Positions 50,351 through 59,733 of a stretch of DNA of 64,000 nucleotides are shown here, piece after piece. How positions within the stretch are numbered: the first letter of the stretch is position 1; the number at the start of each line of letters is the position of its first letter. The notes under the pieces were generated by a model. The model saw only the letters and a list, made by a program, of their open reading frames with translations, made no database searches and was not told the origin of the DNA. This DNA comes from Prevotella sp. tc2-28 (lineage in GTDB: Bacteria; Bacteroidota; Bacteroidia; Bacteroidales; Bacteroidaceae): assembly GCF_900107705.1 (NCBI RefSeq), contig NZ_FNRE01000007.1, positions 117,835 to 181,834 on the forward strand, in the 5' to 3' direction. A program made the translations under genes and the position numbers.

Positions 50351-51108
50351 AAGCGTATTATACTTCGAATCGTTCGTTTTAACTTCACAATCCATTTTGA
50401 TTTTGTCTCCATCCATGTAGCCGAATACCAATGAATGCTATGGGTATCTGACGTTATAGAGAGTTCTCCTGTAACTCCATTATAAGGATTGAAGAAACGT
50501 TGCGGATATATAGTAACATCACATATCGACTGCACCTTTCCATTAGCCTCAAGTCCCTTTCCCAGAAACAAATCCGTCACCATCGGAATCATCGTATAAT
50601 TGCTTCTCTTCCCATCTGCCCCATAATAGGCCATTCGTGTAAAACCATTAAGAATTTCTTGGTAGATCGGAAGCTCTGCCTCTGCTCCAAGACCCAGCCC
50701 TGGGTTTATGGCAATCTTAGTACCTTTCTTTAAGCCATCAATCTCCAAGCCCATAAATGCTCCTCGGGCAACAATATCATCAAAGGGTTTAATGACTTCT
50801 ACGTCCGTATCAAAATACAACCCGCCATAATGATACAGTACCCAAAAGCGCGCATAATCACTCACAAAGGCATATTTCTTTGCCTCGTATGCTTGTTGCG
50901 TATAGGGAATGCTATTCACATCAAACGATAAAATCTTATCAAACAAAACGTTTTCGTTATCGTTAACGTTGTCGTGCAATGATCCCTCTGACCATTGCCA
51001 TATCTCATAGTCTGGCAGGTATTCCCGCCAACTTGCTATGCATTTTTTTGCTGACTCGGGCAGTGGATTTCCTCCAAACCAACAATAATGTATTATTTTA
51101 GGTGCCAT
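50347..51108 (-). CDS. GT32-family glycosyltransferase
   Basis: 253-aa glycosyltransferase of the OCH1/TcdA-like DxD class. MAPKIIHYCWFGGNPLP at the start, KKYAFVSDYARFWVLYHYGGLYFDTDVEVIKP (blocks) with DTD as metal site. Typical of capsular polysaccharide synthesis. Overlaps the GT8 gene by 16 bp. Confidence 0.92.
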   Translation of the reverse strand: MAPKIIHYCWFGGNPLPESAKKCIASWREYLPDYEIWQWSEGSLHDNVNDNENVLFDKILSFDVNSIPYTQQAYEAKKYAFVSDYARFWVLYHYGGLYFDTDVEVIKPFDDIVARGAFMGLEIDGLKKGTKIAINPGLGLGAEAELPIYQEILNGFTRMAYYGADGKRSNYTMIPMVTDLFLGKGLEANGKVQSICDVTIYPQRFFNPYNGVTGELSITSDTHSIHWYSATWMETKSKWIVKLKRTIRSIIRL

Positions 51109-52085
51109 TTTTTTATCTTAAGTATAAATGACATTATTTTTTGCGTGGTATTATATACCCAAAGTGGAAGGTTTAGAAACTCCCAACTTAATATTCGTAC
51201 CACAAATGAGCGATTATCAGATCTAAGAGGCTCTTCCGCCCACCTTGTTTGCCGGTGGAAATTAAGGTAAACTTCCTTGAAAGGGTGATTGGAATTGGCA
51301 ATCCATGGTCTATTGTAGAATCCTTGAGTGAAATGAATAATAGCAGGATTGGCTTTTGCCTCGTTTACTTCTCGTGCCGTATAAAATGGATTATTAGTTT
51401 TGACCAACATCTGAAATGGATGTGAAAGGAAATTTGATGTAAGGTTGTAGCATGGATGTACAACATACTTGCGACCATTACAAACTGCGTTAATGATACC
51501 TTGGTCATGATGATGAACATGTCCATTATGAGCATATAAGAAATCAACGAATTTCTGACGCGTCTTTTCTTCACGCCATAATTTTAGATTTATGAGCAGT
51601 ACACCCGAATTTAGATATTCTGCATCGTTGGCTAAACCTACGTCATTTTTGGCTGAGCTGTTGGGAAGTGTGTCTCTTACTCCTGCGATAAGATTATTGC
51701 CTAATGGAACGGTCCAAAAGTCTTGTATATTACCAGACACCACTACGTCACAGTCCAAATAAAGTACGCGCTCCAAATTATAAGGCAAAATATCTGCCAT
51801 GAAAAGACGAGCGTAGGCACTTAAGGCTATAGTGTTGGGAACTTCAATACCTAAGCGTTGCTGTAGGTCACTAATGTCGTACACATGCAACACTCCTTTG
51901 TCTGTGGGTAGATGACGTCTTAATTTCTCTATATTTTCAGGACAGACCCCGTTAGCAAGCAGATGAATATGAATAGACTCAAATTGTTTGTTATTATGGA
52001 GAATAGAAACAATAACTACAGATACAAATTCTGCATAGTTGTCATCTGTAGCTAAGACTACATGTAGAGTATCATCTCTAAACAT
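51093..52085 (-). CDS. GT8-family glycosyltransferase
   Basis: 330 aa. LHVVLATDDNYAEFVSVVIVSIL at the start, YLDCDVVVSGNI with the DxD metal site, LNSGVLLINLKLWRE and HHHDQGIINAVCNG. This is the LPS galactosyl/glucosyltransferase type (WaaJ-like). The sugar is not determined. Confidence 0.93.
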   Translation of the reverse strand: MFRDDTLHVVLATDDNYAEFVSVVIVSILHNNKQFESIHIHLLANGVCPENIEKLRRHLPTDKGVLHVYDISDLQQRLGIEVPNTIALSAYARLFMADILPYNLERVLYLDCDVVVSGNIQDFWTVPLGNNLIAGVRDTLPNSSAKNDVGLANDAEYLNSGVLLINLKLWREEKTRQKFVDFLYAHNGHVHHHDQGIINAVCNGRKYVVHPCYNLTSNFLSHPFQMLVKTNNPFYTAREVNEAKANPAIIHFTQGFYNRPWIANSNHPFKEVYLNFHRQTRWAEEPLRSDNRSFVVRILSWEFLNLPLWVYNTTQKIMSFILKIKKWHLK

Positions 52086-52104
52086 TGTAAAATATATTTG
52101 AATT

Positions 52105-53340
52105 TTATGAAATATTAAGAATCTTATATATTTTGTTCACTTCAGACATTAATCCGTAATCATGTGTAGCTAAATAATGTTTGATTTTTTGTTGCATCTC
52201 AACATCTTCATATAGTTTCATAATGGAGTTTGCAATTGATGCATTATCCATCGGGCAGATAATGCCGTCTGTACCGTTTGTGATTTGACTATGTGCTGAA
52301 GGATAATCTGTTATTATTACAGGCTTGCATAAAATCTGTGCCTCGCGTACAGTAATACTTTTTCCTTCATAACGTGATGGTTGTACGTATATGTCACATG
52401 CCTTGATATATGGGTAAGGATTTTCCCGCTTTCCCAATATAATGACATGTTCCTGCATGCCACACTCTATTATTTTCTGTTTAATTAGTTCCTCCTGAGC
52501 GCCAAAACCTATAAGATACCATTTGGCTTTTAATTGAGAGCTGAGAGTTGAGAGTTGAGAATTTAGGTGACGGCAGATGTCAGGTATGTTGTCAAAATTC
52601 TTTTGATCAGAAAAACGCCCTATTGAAAGCAAATGTATCTCTCCATTATTATGCGGCATTTCTTCGCTCACATCGAATGCATCTGCTTTTTTTCTAATTG
52701 TGTCAGTTGATATTATATTTTCAATTACTATGATTTTCTTCTTCAACTCAGGGAAGGTTCTGAGGAATTGCTCTGTTATAGCATCTGAAATAGATACAAT
52801 GTAATCATTTTTTGCCCACCTCGGGCCACATACTTCCTTATTTGTTTTTACAGTAGAGAAATCTGTGTGTATCCATTCCATCTTAATGCTTGCATCAACT
52901 TTGTCTTGGACAATATGGGGCGGGTCAAGAAAGCTTATTGCAAGATCATAGTGACCAAGATGCTTCAAGGATGGAAGAAATGGAGATACGGCATCAAAGA
53001 CATAATGAGTAATGCTACCTTCGTTCTGTTGTTCCTTTTGCAGTGATCGGAGATATTTACTGTATTTCCATTTACTCCAAAGTCGAGCGAGAAAAATAGG
53101 CAGATGCCCTTCTAATAAAATATCCTTCAAAGGACGCTCTATGGCAGAATAAGCAGGAATCTCAGGTAATAAGTTTATTTTTGGAGGAATATGAGCCATA
53201 AGAGGCCCCGTATGTTGATTAATGAAAAGATCAACTTCAACTTTACTTGTATCCAATGCTTGTAATAATCCCAATAGAGCCATTTCTGCTCCACCAAGTT
53301 CCATATAATGCATAGAAATAAAAATTCTTTTCTTATTCAT
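52105..53340 (-). CDS. GT4-family glycosyltransferase with a repeat insertion
   Basis: 411-aa GT-B enzyme: MHYMELGGAEMALLGLLQAL, LSIGRFSDQKNFDNI, GKRENPYPYIKACDIYVQPSRYEGKSITVREAQ (blocks). Near residue 262 a stretch SQLSTLSSQLKAK is encoded by four TGAGAGN heptamers, between DICRH and KWYLIGFG, which are adjacent in ordinary relatives. Its start lies 8 nt inside the acyltransferase reading frame. Confidence 0.9.
   Translation of the reverse strand: MNKKRIFISMHYMELGGAEMALLGLLQALDTSKVEVDLFINQHTGPLMAHIPPKINLLPEIPAYSAIERPLKDILLEGHLPIFLARLWSKWKYSKYLRSLQKEQQNEGSITHYVFDAVSPFLPSLKHLGHYDLAISFLDPPHIVQDKVDASIKMEWIHTDFSTVKTNKEVCGPRWAKNDYIVSISDAITEQFLRTFPELKKKIIVIENIISTDTIRKKADAFDVSEEMPHNNGEIHLLSIGRFSDQKNFDNIPDICRHLNSQLSTLSSQLKAKWYLIGFGAQEELIKQKIIECGMQEHVIILGKRENPYPYIKACDIYVQPSRYEGKSITVREAQILCKPVIITDYPSAHSQITNGTDGIICPMDNASIANSIMKLYEDVEMQQKIKHYLATHDYGLMSEVNKIYKILNIS
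52535..52562. repeat. TGAGAGN heptamer array inside the GT4 gene
   Basis: TGAGAGC, TGAGAGT, TGAGAGT, TGAGAAT in tandem, 28 bp, read in frame on the minus strand as a Ser/Leu/Gln stretch. Confidence 0.8.
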
Positions 53341-54366
53341 TCTTTCTACTCAACAATGAAACAATTCGGTTCTCTAATCCTCCTATAGTATGCAGTCTGA
53401 TCATATCTATCACAGCACAAACGAAATAAATGACAAAAGGGAATGTTAATATAACCATCAGCCAAGACACGCCATGGAATTGTTGTATACCGACGACCTC
53501 ACAAATCTTACCCAATATATAAGGAGCCATATGAATCAGATATACAGCCAGACAAGGTTTCGCCCAATAATTGATAACACGTGAATGTATTGTCATATTC
53601 TTAAATGCCATGAATAAACATATAGAACCAACGAAACAAAATATGGTGTTATACGAATTCCACGAAGTAAATTCAAACCCTAGCAACCACGAAATTGAAT
53701 ATTGGCATACAAAAAGTAGCACCACTGACACAAGATACCCCCCCCCCAATAATAGCGAGAATTATGTTTTTCTACATAATGAATACGGAGATAACGACCT
53801 AACAAATACAAATAGACAAAATTTACTATCCCATACCCCGAGTCTTCAATGAACTGAGGCGCATTCAACAAAAAGTTGAAAGTTGGCCATGCGTACACAA
53901 CAAGAAAGCCCACGACTAGGAATCTTTTAAAAATATCTCGTTCTAGTGCTTCCACCCATATATTCAACCAAGGTGAAATGATATACAAGACAATGTAACA
54001 AGTTACGAACCAATATCGCTTGGTCAGAACAGGTATTAGCGCAAATATATCCGTCTTCGGGGTTAATTCATGCCATGTCATCCCGATAGCCAAGGTCATA
54101 AATACAACGGAATAAAAGAAAGTCTGCATGACGAGGCTTATTAGCCGGTCTCTCTTATACTTAATTCCGAAAAAGCCAGAGATCAACACAAATGCATTTA
54201 CCGCTACACAAAATGCCCCACGAAAAAAAAGTTTGATGATTTCGTCGCTATTACTTAATGAATAAGGAGTCTTATGCTGTATCATCACATGACCAGCAAT
54301 AATCATCAACATCAGGCATATACGCAATAGCTCTATACTCGAATTTCTTTTTATGTTTGTTTCCAT
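53333..54366 (-). CDS. Acyltransferase (acyltransferase-3 type), frame broken at a G10 tract
   Basis: Membrane O-acyl/O-acetyltransferase of about 344 aa if read through. The N-terminal part (54366-53748) has SIELLRICLMLMIIAGHV and several helices. The C-terminal part (53749-53333) continues WLLGFEFTSWNSYNTIFCFV and AVYLIHMAPYILG. The two are in different frames, split at ten G (53738-53747). With 10 G the product stops at 53680 (229 codons); 8 or 11 G restore one frame. I read this as a phase-variable gene in the OFF state. A sequencing error in the homopolymer is the alternative. It would acetylate the polysaccharide. Confidence 0.8.
53738..53747. repeat. Homopolymer C10 (G10 on the coding strand)
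   Basis: Ten identical bases at the exact point where the acyltransferase reading frame shifts; typical of slipped-strand phase variation. Confidence 0.9.
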
Positions 54367-55544
54367 CAATCACCTATAAGTTGATAGAACTTCTCGATTT
54401 CTTCTGTATTACCTTTTTTCTCCTGCTGCTGATAAGCAACAATGTGATTATATAATTGCTGATCATTCAGCAAGCGTTCAACTGCATCTGCAACTGCAGC
54501 AGGCTCTAGAGCAACAACCAAGCCGTTCTTTTCCTGCACCATTTGATTCCAAACAGCTCCGAATTCCGTAGTTATTACAGGGCAATTCAGCAATCTGGCT
54601 TCTGCTATTGACAAGCCAAAGCCCTCTCTTCTTGAAGTTTGGACATATATTGTAGCTTTCTTAAAATAGGGATAAGGATTGCTTTTCTTCCCTAATAATA
54701 CAAAAGTATCATTCAAGGAATGATTTGTGATGAAATCTGTCATGGAGTCTCTATATTCTCCATCACCGATTACATACCAAATAAACTTAACTCCCCTTTT
54801 CTTCAGGATATTACATGCCTCCATTGCGATATCGTAGCCTTTATGAAATCTTTCTAACCTCGCAACCGTTAAAAGACAGGGCTTTGATTCATCTATCGCT
54901 TCACCTATGGCTTGGTTTGATAATTTCGTAATAAAATCTGCGTCAACAATATCTTTTATAATCATCATCTTTCCCTCGTATTCAGGGTATTGCTCCCTTA
55001 TCACCTGGCGAACTTTCTCTGAAACCAACACGATCTTATTATACTGACCATAAAAAGGACGTTGGAAACTTCTATTCCTACTTGAAAAATGGATCTCAGC
55101 ATTGATCCAAGCTAATTTTTTCTTCGCTTTAATTTTCTCTGCGACATAGAAAGTTGGAATATTATGTGCATAAGCAACCGCCACATCATAACAACAAGGA
55201 TTTTCTTCTATATAGCTATGAAAGCATTGCCAATATATTCTAGCTTTATCTGTATGATTTGTCTGTTTTAACCTTATCCATATACTATAAATTAGTCGTG
55301 CCATTAATTTCTTGTCTAAACATATTAGTTGCCCTAAGAATCCCTTGTCTAGAAATCGGGACAATTGTAAAGGTGGCAACAAATGGACCTGACTTGGCAA
55401 GAATTTCTCAAACCCGCCGCCATATCCAAACAATTGAAGCTCTACGTTATATCGACTATAATCGATATTATTCAATAGAGATACTAGACTTTTCTCCGCA
55501 CCTCCAATGTTTAGTGAATCTATTACAAACAATATTTTTTTCAT
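54366..55544 (-). CDS. GT4-family glycosyltransferase
   Basis: 392 aa. MKKILFVIDSLNIGGAEKSLVSLL, ARLERFHKGYDIAMEAC, LLGKKSNPYPYFKKATIYVQTSRREGFGLSIAEA (blocks) with E-x7-E. Resembles the GT4 at 52105-53340. Start overlaps the upstream stop as ATGA; its own stop shares a base with the acyltransferase start (TGATG). Confidence 0.92.
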   Translation of the reverse strand: MKKILFVIDSLNIGGAEKSLVSLLNNIDYSRYNVELQLFGYGGGFEKFLPSQVHLLPPLQLSRFLDKGFLGQLICLDKKLMARLIYSIWIRLKQTNHTDKARIYWQCFHSYIEENPCCYDVAVAYAHNIPTFYVAEKIKAKKKLAWINAEIHFSSRNRSFQRPFYGQYNKIVLVSEKVRQVIREQYPEYEGKMMIIKDIVDADFITKLSNQAIGEAIDESKPCLLTVARLERFHKGYDIAMEACNILKKRGVKFIWYVIGDGEYRDSMTDFITNHSLNDTFVLLGKKSNPYPYFKKATIYVQTSRREGFGLSIAEARLLNCPVITTEFGAVWNQMVQEKNGLVVALEPAAVADAVERLLNDQQLYNHIVAYQQQEKKGNTEEIEKFYQLIGD

Positions 55545-56557
55545 TTCTTCACTGGAATCTTCTTGAAATCAGATACAAAATGGCCAATAACTCTATTTAT
55601 AAAAGTATAACACTTAAATGCTGTTTCAGATTGACTATAAAGCATATAATCTAACCTCTTAACAGAACTTTTAAGTTCTGAGCCATATTTCTCATTAAAC
55701 ATCATCCAATAAGTATCAAAGATGTTCTTACAATTATCCGTTCCTAACCTTTTTGCAATAATACGACTTTGATACGTTTGTTTCCAATAAACATAAAGCA
55801 TATCTGGAACCAAATTCGGATAGTACTTTTTTATGAAAGTCAGTCTATTATCAAATGCCTTTAATAAAGTAACGTGTCTTTCTGAAAACACATTAGACAA
55901 GCTTTGAGAATTTTGGCGATAATAATATTTCGCAGCTGGTATCATGCCTACCCTATTTGACTCGTGTAAGACCAAATGTTGCCAAAACATATCCTCCCCC
56001 ATGTTCACATCTATTGGGAAGTCGTATTTCTTAACTAATTCCGCCTTATATATTTTTCCCCAAATAAAATTTGTAAATAAGCCATCTTTTACAAGATGCT
56101 CCATAGCTTTTTCTCTCGAAATGGTTTGAGGATACGGATATTTATTTATTAGCTTTTTGTTATATAGCAAATAATCTTCATAAGCATAGTAAAAACCCGT
56201 TTGCACTATCTCACATTCATGAATCGTTGCATATTCGTACATGTCATTTAGGGCAGATGAAGAAAACCAATCATCGCTGTCTATAAAACAGATATATGCA
56301 CCAAGCGCATCTCTTTTACCAATATTTCTAGAATCAGACGGCCCACTTTGATAATCTTTATTAAGAACCCGTATTAATTGAGGGTATTTTTCTTTATAAT
56401 GATTACATATAACAAGAGAATTGTCTGTCGAGCCGTCATTTACCAATATAATCTCATCGTTGGGTCCAACTTGACAAAGAATAGAATCAAGACAATTACA
56501 CAGGTATTGCTCTGTATTATGTATTGGAATTATAATTGAGAGCCTTTTTGTTTCCAT
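55541..56557 (-). CDS. GT2-family glycosyltransferase
   Basis: 338 aa. LSIIIPIHNTEQYLCNCLDSI, VNDGSTDNSLVICNHYKEK, SGPSDSRNIGKRDALGAYICFIDSDDWF (blocks) with the DxD. Acidic catalytic residues seen in DVNMGEDMFWQ. Overlaps the pyruvyltransferase gene by 28 bp. Confidence 0.92.
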   Translation of the reverse strand: METKRLSIIIPIHNTEQYLCNCLDSILCQVGPNDEIILVNDGSTDNSLVICNHYKEKYPQLIRVLNKDYQSGPSDSRNIGKRDALGAYICFIDSDDWFSSSALNDMYEYATIHECEIVQTGFYYAYEDYLLYNKKLINKYPYPQTISREKAMEHLVKDGLFTNFIWGKIYKAELVKKYDFPIDVNMGEDMFWQHLVLHESNRVGMIPAAKYYYRQNSQSLSNVFSERHVTLLKAFDNRLTFIKKYYPNLVPDMLYVYWKQTYQSRIIAKRLGTDNCKNIFDTYWMMFNEKYGSELKSSVKRLDYMLYSQSETAFKCYTFINRVIGHFVSDFKKIPVKK

Positions 56558-57405
56558 TCTTCTAAAATTTCAAAAGGAGTCGATATCAAAAGATTTTTTT
56601 GAATTGACCTAATAGCTACCTGAGGTAATGAGATGTTTTCATGTTCCTTAAAGAATTCTTTTACGTGCACTGAAGACTGCAATATTTCATTATAATGTTC
56701 GAAGCCAGAATAATAATCAATATTTACAGAACTGAAATAATCCCCAAACTTAAAACCATCAGTATTAATGTCACCTTCTTTTATCCAGATTGCAGGAATA
56801 CCATAGGCATGAGAAACAATGATACCATGTAAAGATGTTGAGAGGATCATTTTACAACTGCAGATTTCATCCACAACCTTCTCCACATCTTTTGTTCCCA
56901 TGTCAATAACATAGTATTTGCTCCCATATTTATTCTTAAAAAACGATGTTTCTCTCCAATGGGGAATGATGCCTATATCATATTTTTTTTCCACTTTTGG
57001 AGTGTACAATACTGGCAACAATAGAGCTGGATCACCATAAATTTCACACTTAGATCCTATTTTCTTTGCAGACAATTTTCCTCTAATAGCATGTATTTTC
57101 CCCCCGTGAAAATCATCACTATTATTCATAAAACCACTTCCCCAGATTTCTGATTTAGAATTTCCATAACTTATTACAGAACCGGCACCAATAAAATTAT
57201 GCTCCCATGGAAGAACATAATTGGGTAAATCCTTAATTTCGCCAGGATGTCCTATAATTATTTTCAACAAGTTTGCCCATGGTATTGATGCTATCTTGTG
57301 CATGATGGATGCCCCAGATAATTTCCCAATAATATATGGAGACAAATAATCACCGAAATTGGGTTGATCTGCCCAATAAATCAGTTTAATTAATTTTTTC
57401 CTCAT
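56530..57405 (-). CDS. Polysaccharide pyruvyltransferase family protein
   Basis: 291-aa PS_pyruv_trans (PF04230-like) protein, adding pyruvate ketals to sugars, or a related GT-B enzyme. YWADQPNFGDYLSPYIIGKL at the start, VISYGNSKSEIWGSGFM, GDPALLLP, LSTSLHGIIVSHAYGIP near residue 190. Its ATG overlaps a stop codon (ATGA) of a now-lost upstream gene. AT-rich like its neighbours. Confidence 0.85.
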   Translation of the reverse strand: MRKKLIKLIYWADQPNFGDYLSPYIIGKLSGASIMHKIASIPWANLLKIIIGHPGEIKDLPNYVLPWEHNFIGAGSVISYGNSKSEIWGSGFMNNSDDFHGGKIHAIRGKLSAKKIGSKCEIYGDPALLLPVLYTPKVEKKYDIGIIPHWRETSFFKNKYGSKYYVIDMGTKDVEKVVDEICSCKMILSTSLHGIIVSHAYGIPAIWIKEGDINTDGFKFGDYFSSVNIDYYSGFEHYNEILQSSVHVKEFFKEHENISLPQVAIRSIQKNLLISTPFEILEEWKQKGSQL

Positions 57406-57664
57406 TGATGATACTTTTCCACAAATTCAGAAATCGACATTTCAAAAACATCCTATCGTTCCCCAACAAATTCATTATACTAATCCAACAAGGACAATAA
57501 TCTTCTTACATCTAGATTTTTGTCTTCACGAACTTTTGCAGTCTTCGAAACAGATAGGGCCTTTTCAATTCCAGAGGCAACATTATCCCCCACCCATACC
57601 AAGAACAATATTTCAAAAGCGACACCTCAACTTATCATCTATAGATGAATCTCATCTATCTTCT
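57406..57664 (-). pseudogene. Gene remnants upstream of the pyruvyltransferase gene
   Basis: No intact gene in this 259-bp gap. One frame keeps 16 codons, DVFEMSISEFVEKYHQ, ending in a TGA that overlaps the next ATG. Another frame (57628-57512) reads EVSLLKYCSWYGWG and then a basic tail ending VKTKI. They look like C-terminal pieces of deleted genes. No family assigned. Confidence 0.5.
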
Positions 57665-58639
57665 TCATCTCCTCAACAAGTATAAAAGGAACCAAAAGCG
57701 GTGAACAAACAGATATTTCAATAATGACTCAAACGATGTATTACATTTCTTATACTTTTGATAATCGTCTCGATTAATCATTTTTAACTGTTTTCTCCAG
57801 TTGGAAGATACAGGTCGTTGAAAAATAGAATTTAAGCAACGATCCATATAAAATGAGACAGGAGACATCATAGTATATTTTATCGAAATGTCATTTATAT
57901 TAAATACAGACCAAATACTATTAATGATATTTTTGTATTCATTCAAACTATACAGCTCTTTATCAAAAGAAGAGCAACTTGTCGACAATGAACCTTGATG
58001 AATATAATATTTATAGTTACACTTATTAATAAAAGCAATCTTTGAATTTGGTCTTTGTGATGCTGCTATAATATATTTTACCATAAACATCATATCCTCT
58101 GCTATACAAACCTTGACATCAAATTCCAAATTGTTGTTCTCTATAATTCTTTTTCGGTATAACTTCCCTACAGAGAATCCATATTTGTGAAGTTTAATTT
58201 CCCCAAAAAGAGTTTTTGCATCTGATATAGGACAGATTATTTCAGGAAAGTTCCAATCATTATTCCACTTCCCCTCACTATAAACCGATAAGCCATCAAT
58301 ACATAAATCTATATTTAAATCTTTTTGAGTAGCATCGTACAAATCTTGCAAATAATTAGAACAGACCTTATCATCTGAGTCAACAAATACAATCCACTCA
58401 CCTTTAGCCGTTTCTAATCCTCGATTCCTGGCAGAAGAAGCTCCAGAATTCTGCTGAGTTAATAGTATAATTCGACTATCCTCTGCCTTCCATTTATGCA
58501 GGATTTCCAATGAGTTGTCCATAGACCCGTCATCAATTAATAATAATTCAAAGTCTTGATATGTTTGCCCTAAAACACTTCCTATACATTCATCCAAATA
58601 CTTCTCTGAATTATATACGGGTATAATTACACTAATCAT
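57665..58639 (-). CDS. GT2-family glycosyltransferase
   Basis: 324 aa from ATG 58639 (MISVIIPVYNSEKYLDECIGS). LLIDDGSMDNSLEIL, SGASSARNRGLETAKGEWIVFVDSDDKV (blocks). Tail rich in aromatic residues (FVHRFWFLLYLLRR). A TTG ten codons upstream is the alternative start. Immediately follows the next GT2. Confidence 0.92.
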   Translation of the reverse strand: MISVIIPVYNSEKYLDECIGSVLGQTYQDFELLLIDDGSMDNSLEILHKWKAEDSRIILLTQQNSGASSARNRGLETAKGEWIVFVDSDDKVCSNYLQDLYDATQKDLNIDLCIDGLSVYSEGKWNNDWNFPEIICPISDAKTLFGEIKLHKYGFSVGKLYRKRIIENNNLEFDVKVCIAEDMMFMVKYIIAASQRPNSKIAFINKCNYKYYIHQGSLSTSCSSFDKELYSLNEYKNIINSIWSVFNINDISIKYTMMSPVSFYMDRCLNSIFQRPVSSNWRKQLKMINRDDYQKYKKCNTSFESLLKYLFVHRFWFLLYLLRR

Positions 58640-58670
58640 ATATCTGCACGTTTTGTAACAAACAGTCAAT

Positions 58671-59732
58671 TCATCTATACGTAATTGGCATTGGATTATT
58701 TTCCTCTTTAAATAATTTGTGAAGGAAACGTCTCAATTTGTAATCAGTATAAATTAACATGAATTTTAGTTTATTATGGCGGTAGGCATCAACGTAGTAA
58801 TAGTTCCTATAAACATCAATTTTGTTCGTTCTCTCATATAATAAAATATCTTTACTGACGATTTCATCTATTTCCTTTATTTCATTCGCATAATCGATTC
58901 CTTGTATCAGTAAGGATTGATAAATAAAACGTAAGATCCGAATTGAATGCATTTCCTGTAACGGATATACTTCACTCTCTTTCTGCGAAGATTCTACTAA
59001 ATTACTAATGATACGCTTAGTTACCAAATAAAAGGAACGAAAATTTTTCTTTATACTTTCAGAACTTATGGATTGTTCATTGCGTCCAATGAGGTAAATG
59101 TATACAGTCAATGGAATAAATCTAATGGTTTTAACTAAAGCCAATGGGAAATAATCGTATTCCGTATCTGTGTAAAATGCATTTTCTGTCCATTTCATAT
59201 TGCATTCCCTAAGGATAGATGTTTTATAGCAGATGGATGGAACAAGTACATTTGCTTTGATACTATCATTTCCCCAGAATTTTTTGTTAATGATTAAGTC
59301 TTTGTTGAGTTGAACATCTTTGTTGAAGGTGATATCTACAAAACAGTTCCTTGCTTCATAGAATTCTTTCCGTTCACACAACAACATATCTGCGTCCGTT
59401 TTTTCCAATTCATCCACGAATTTTTCATAAGATTTCGAATCGTACCAATCATCAGCATCAAGGGTACGGAAGTATTTTCCTTCGGCACAAGAAAGGCCCA
59501 CGTTCATACAGGAACCGTAATTGCCATTGGGTTTGTCAACAACAGTGAAATAATGGGGATACCGCGACTCATAAGTTTGTGCAATCTCCAAAGTTTTATC
59601 TTTTGAACCATCGTTTACGATCAATACTTGTACGCGGTCCATAACCTTCTCTATACAGATGGAGTCAAGGCAACGGGGCAACAGGGACTCCATATTGTAA
59701 GCAGGAATGACTATAGTAAGTAGTTTTTCCAT
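58671..59732 (-). CDS. GT2-family glycosyltransferase
   Basis: 353 aa. LLTIVIPAYNMESLLPRCLDSI, VNDGSKDKTLEIAQTYESRYP, KPNGNYGSCMNVGLSCAEGKYFRTLDADDWYD (blocks) with DADD as the metal site. It lies one base after the glf gene, suggesting that it may use UDP-galactofuranose. Confidence 0.9.
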   Translation of the reverse strand: MEKLLTIVIPAYNMESLLPRCLDSICIEKVMDRVQVLIVNDGSKDKTLEIAQTYESRYPHYFTVVDKPNGNYGSCMNVGLSCAEGKYFRTLDADDWYDSKSYEKFVDELEKTDADMLLCERKEFYEARNCFVDITFNKDVQLNKDLIINKKFWGNDSIKANVLVPSICYKTSILRECNMKWTENAFYTDTEYDYFPLALVKTIRFIPLTVYIYLIGRNEQSISSESIKKNFRSFYLVTKRIISNLVESSQKESEVYPLQEMHSIRILRFIYQSLLIQGIDYANEIKEIDEIVSKDILLYERTNKIDVYRNYYYVDAYRHNKLKFMLIYTDYKLRRFLHKLFKEENNPMPITYR

Positions 59733-59733
59733 G

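Noticed and set aside
53680..53749. Two separate acyltransferase genes
   Set aside because: The parts are complementary halves of one fold and meet at a homopolymer; the second has no independent ATG.
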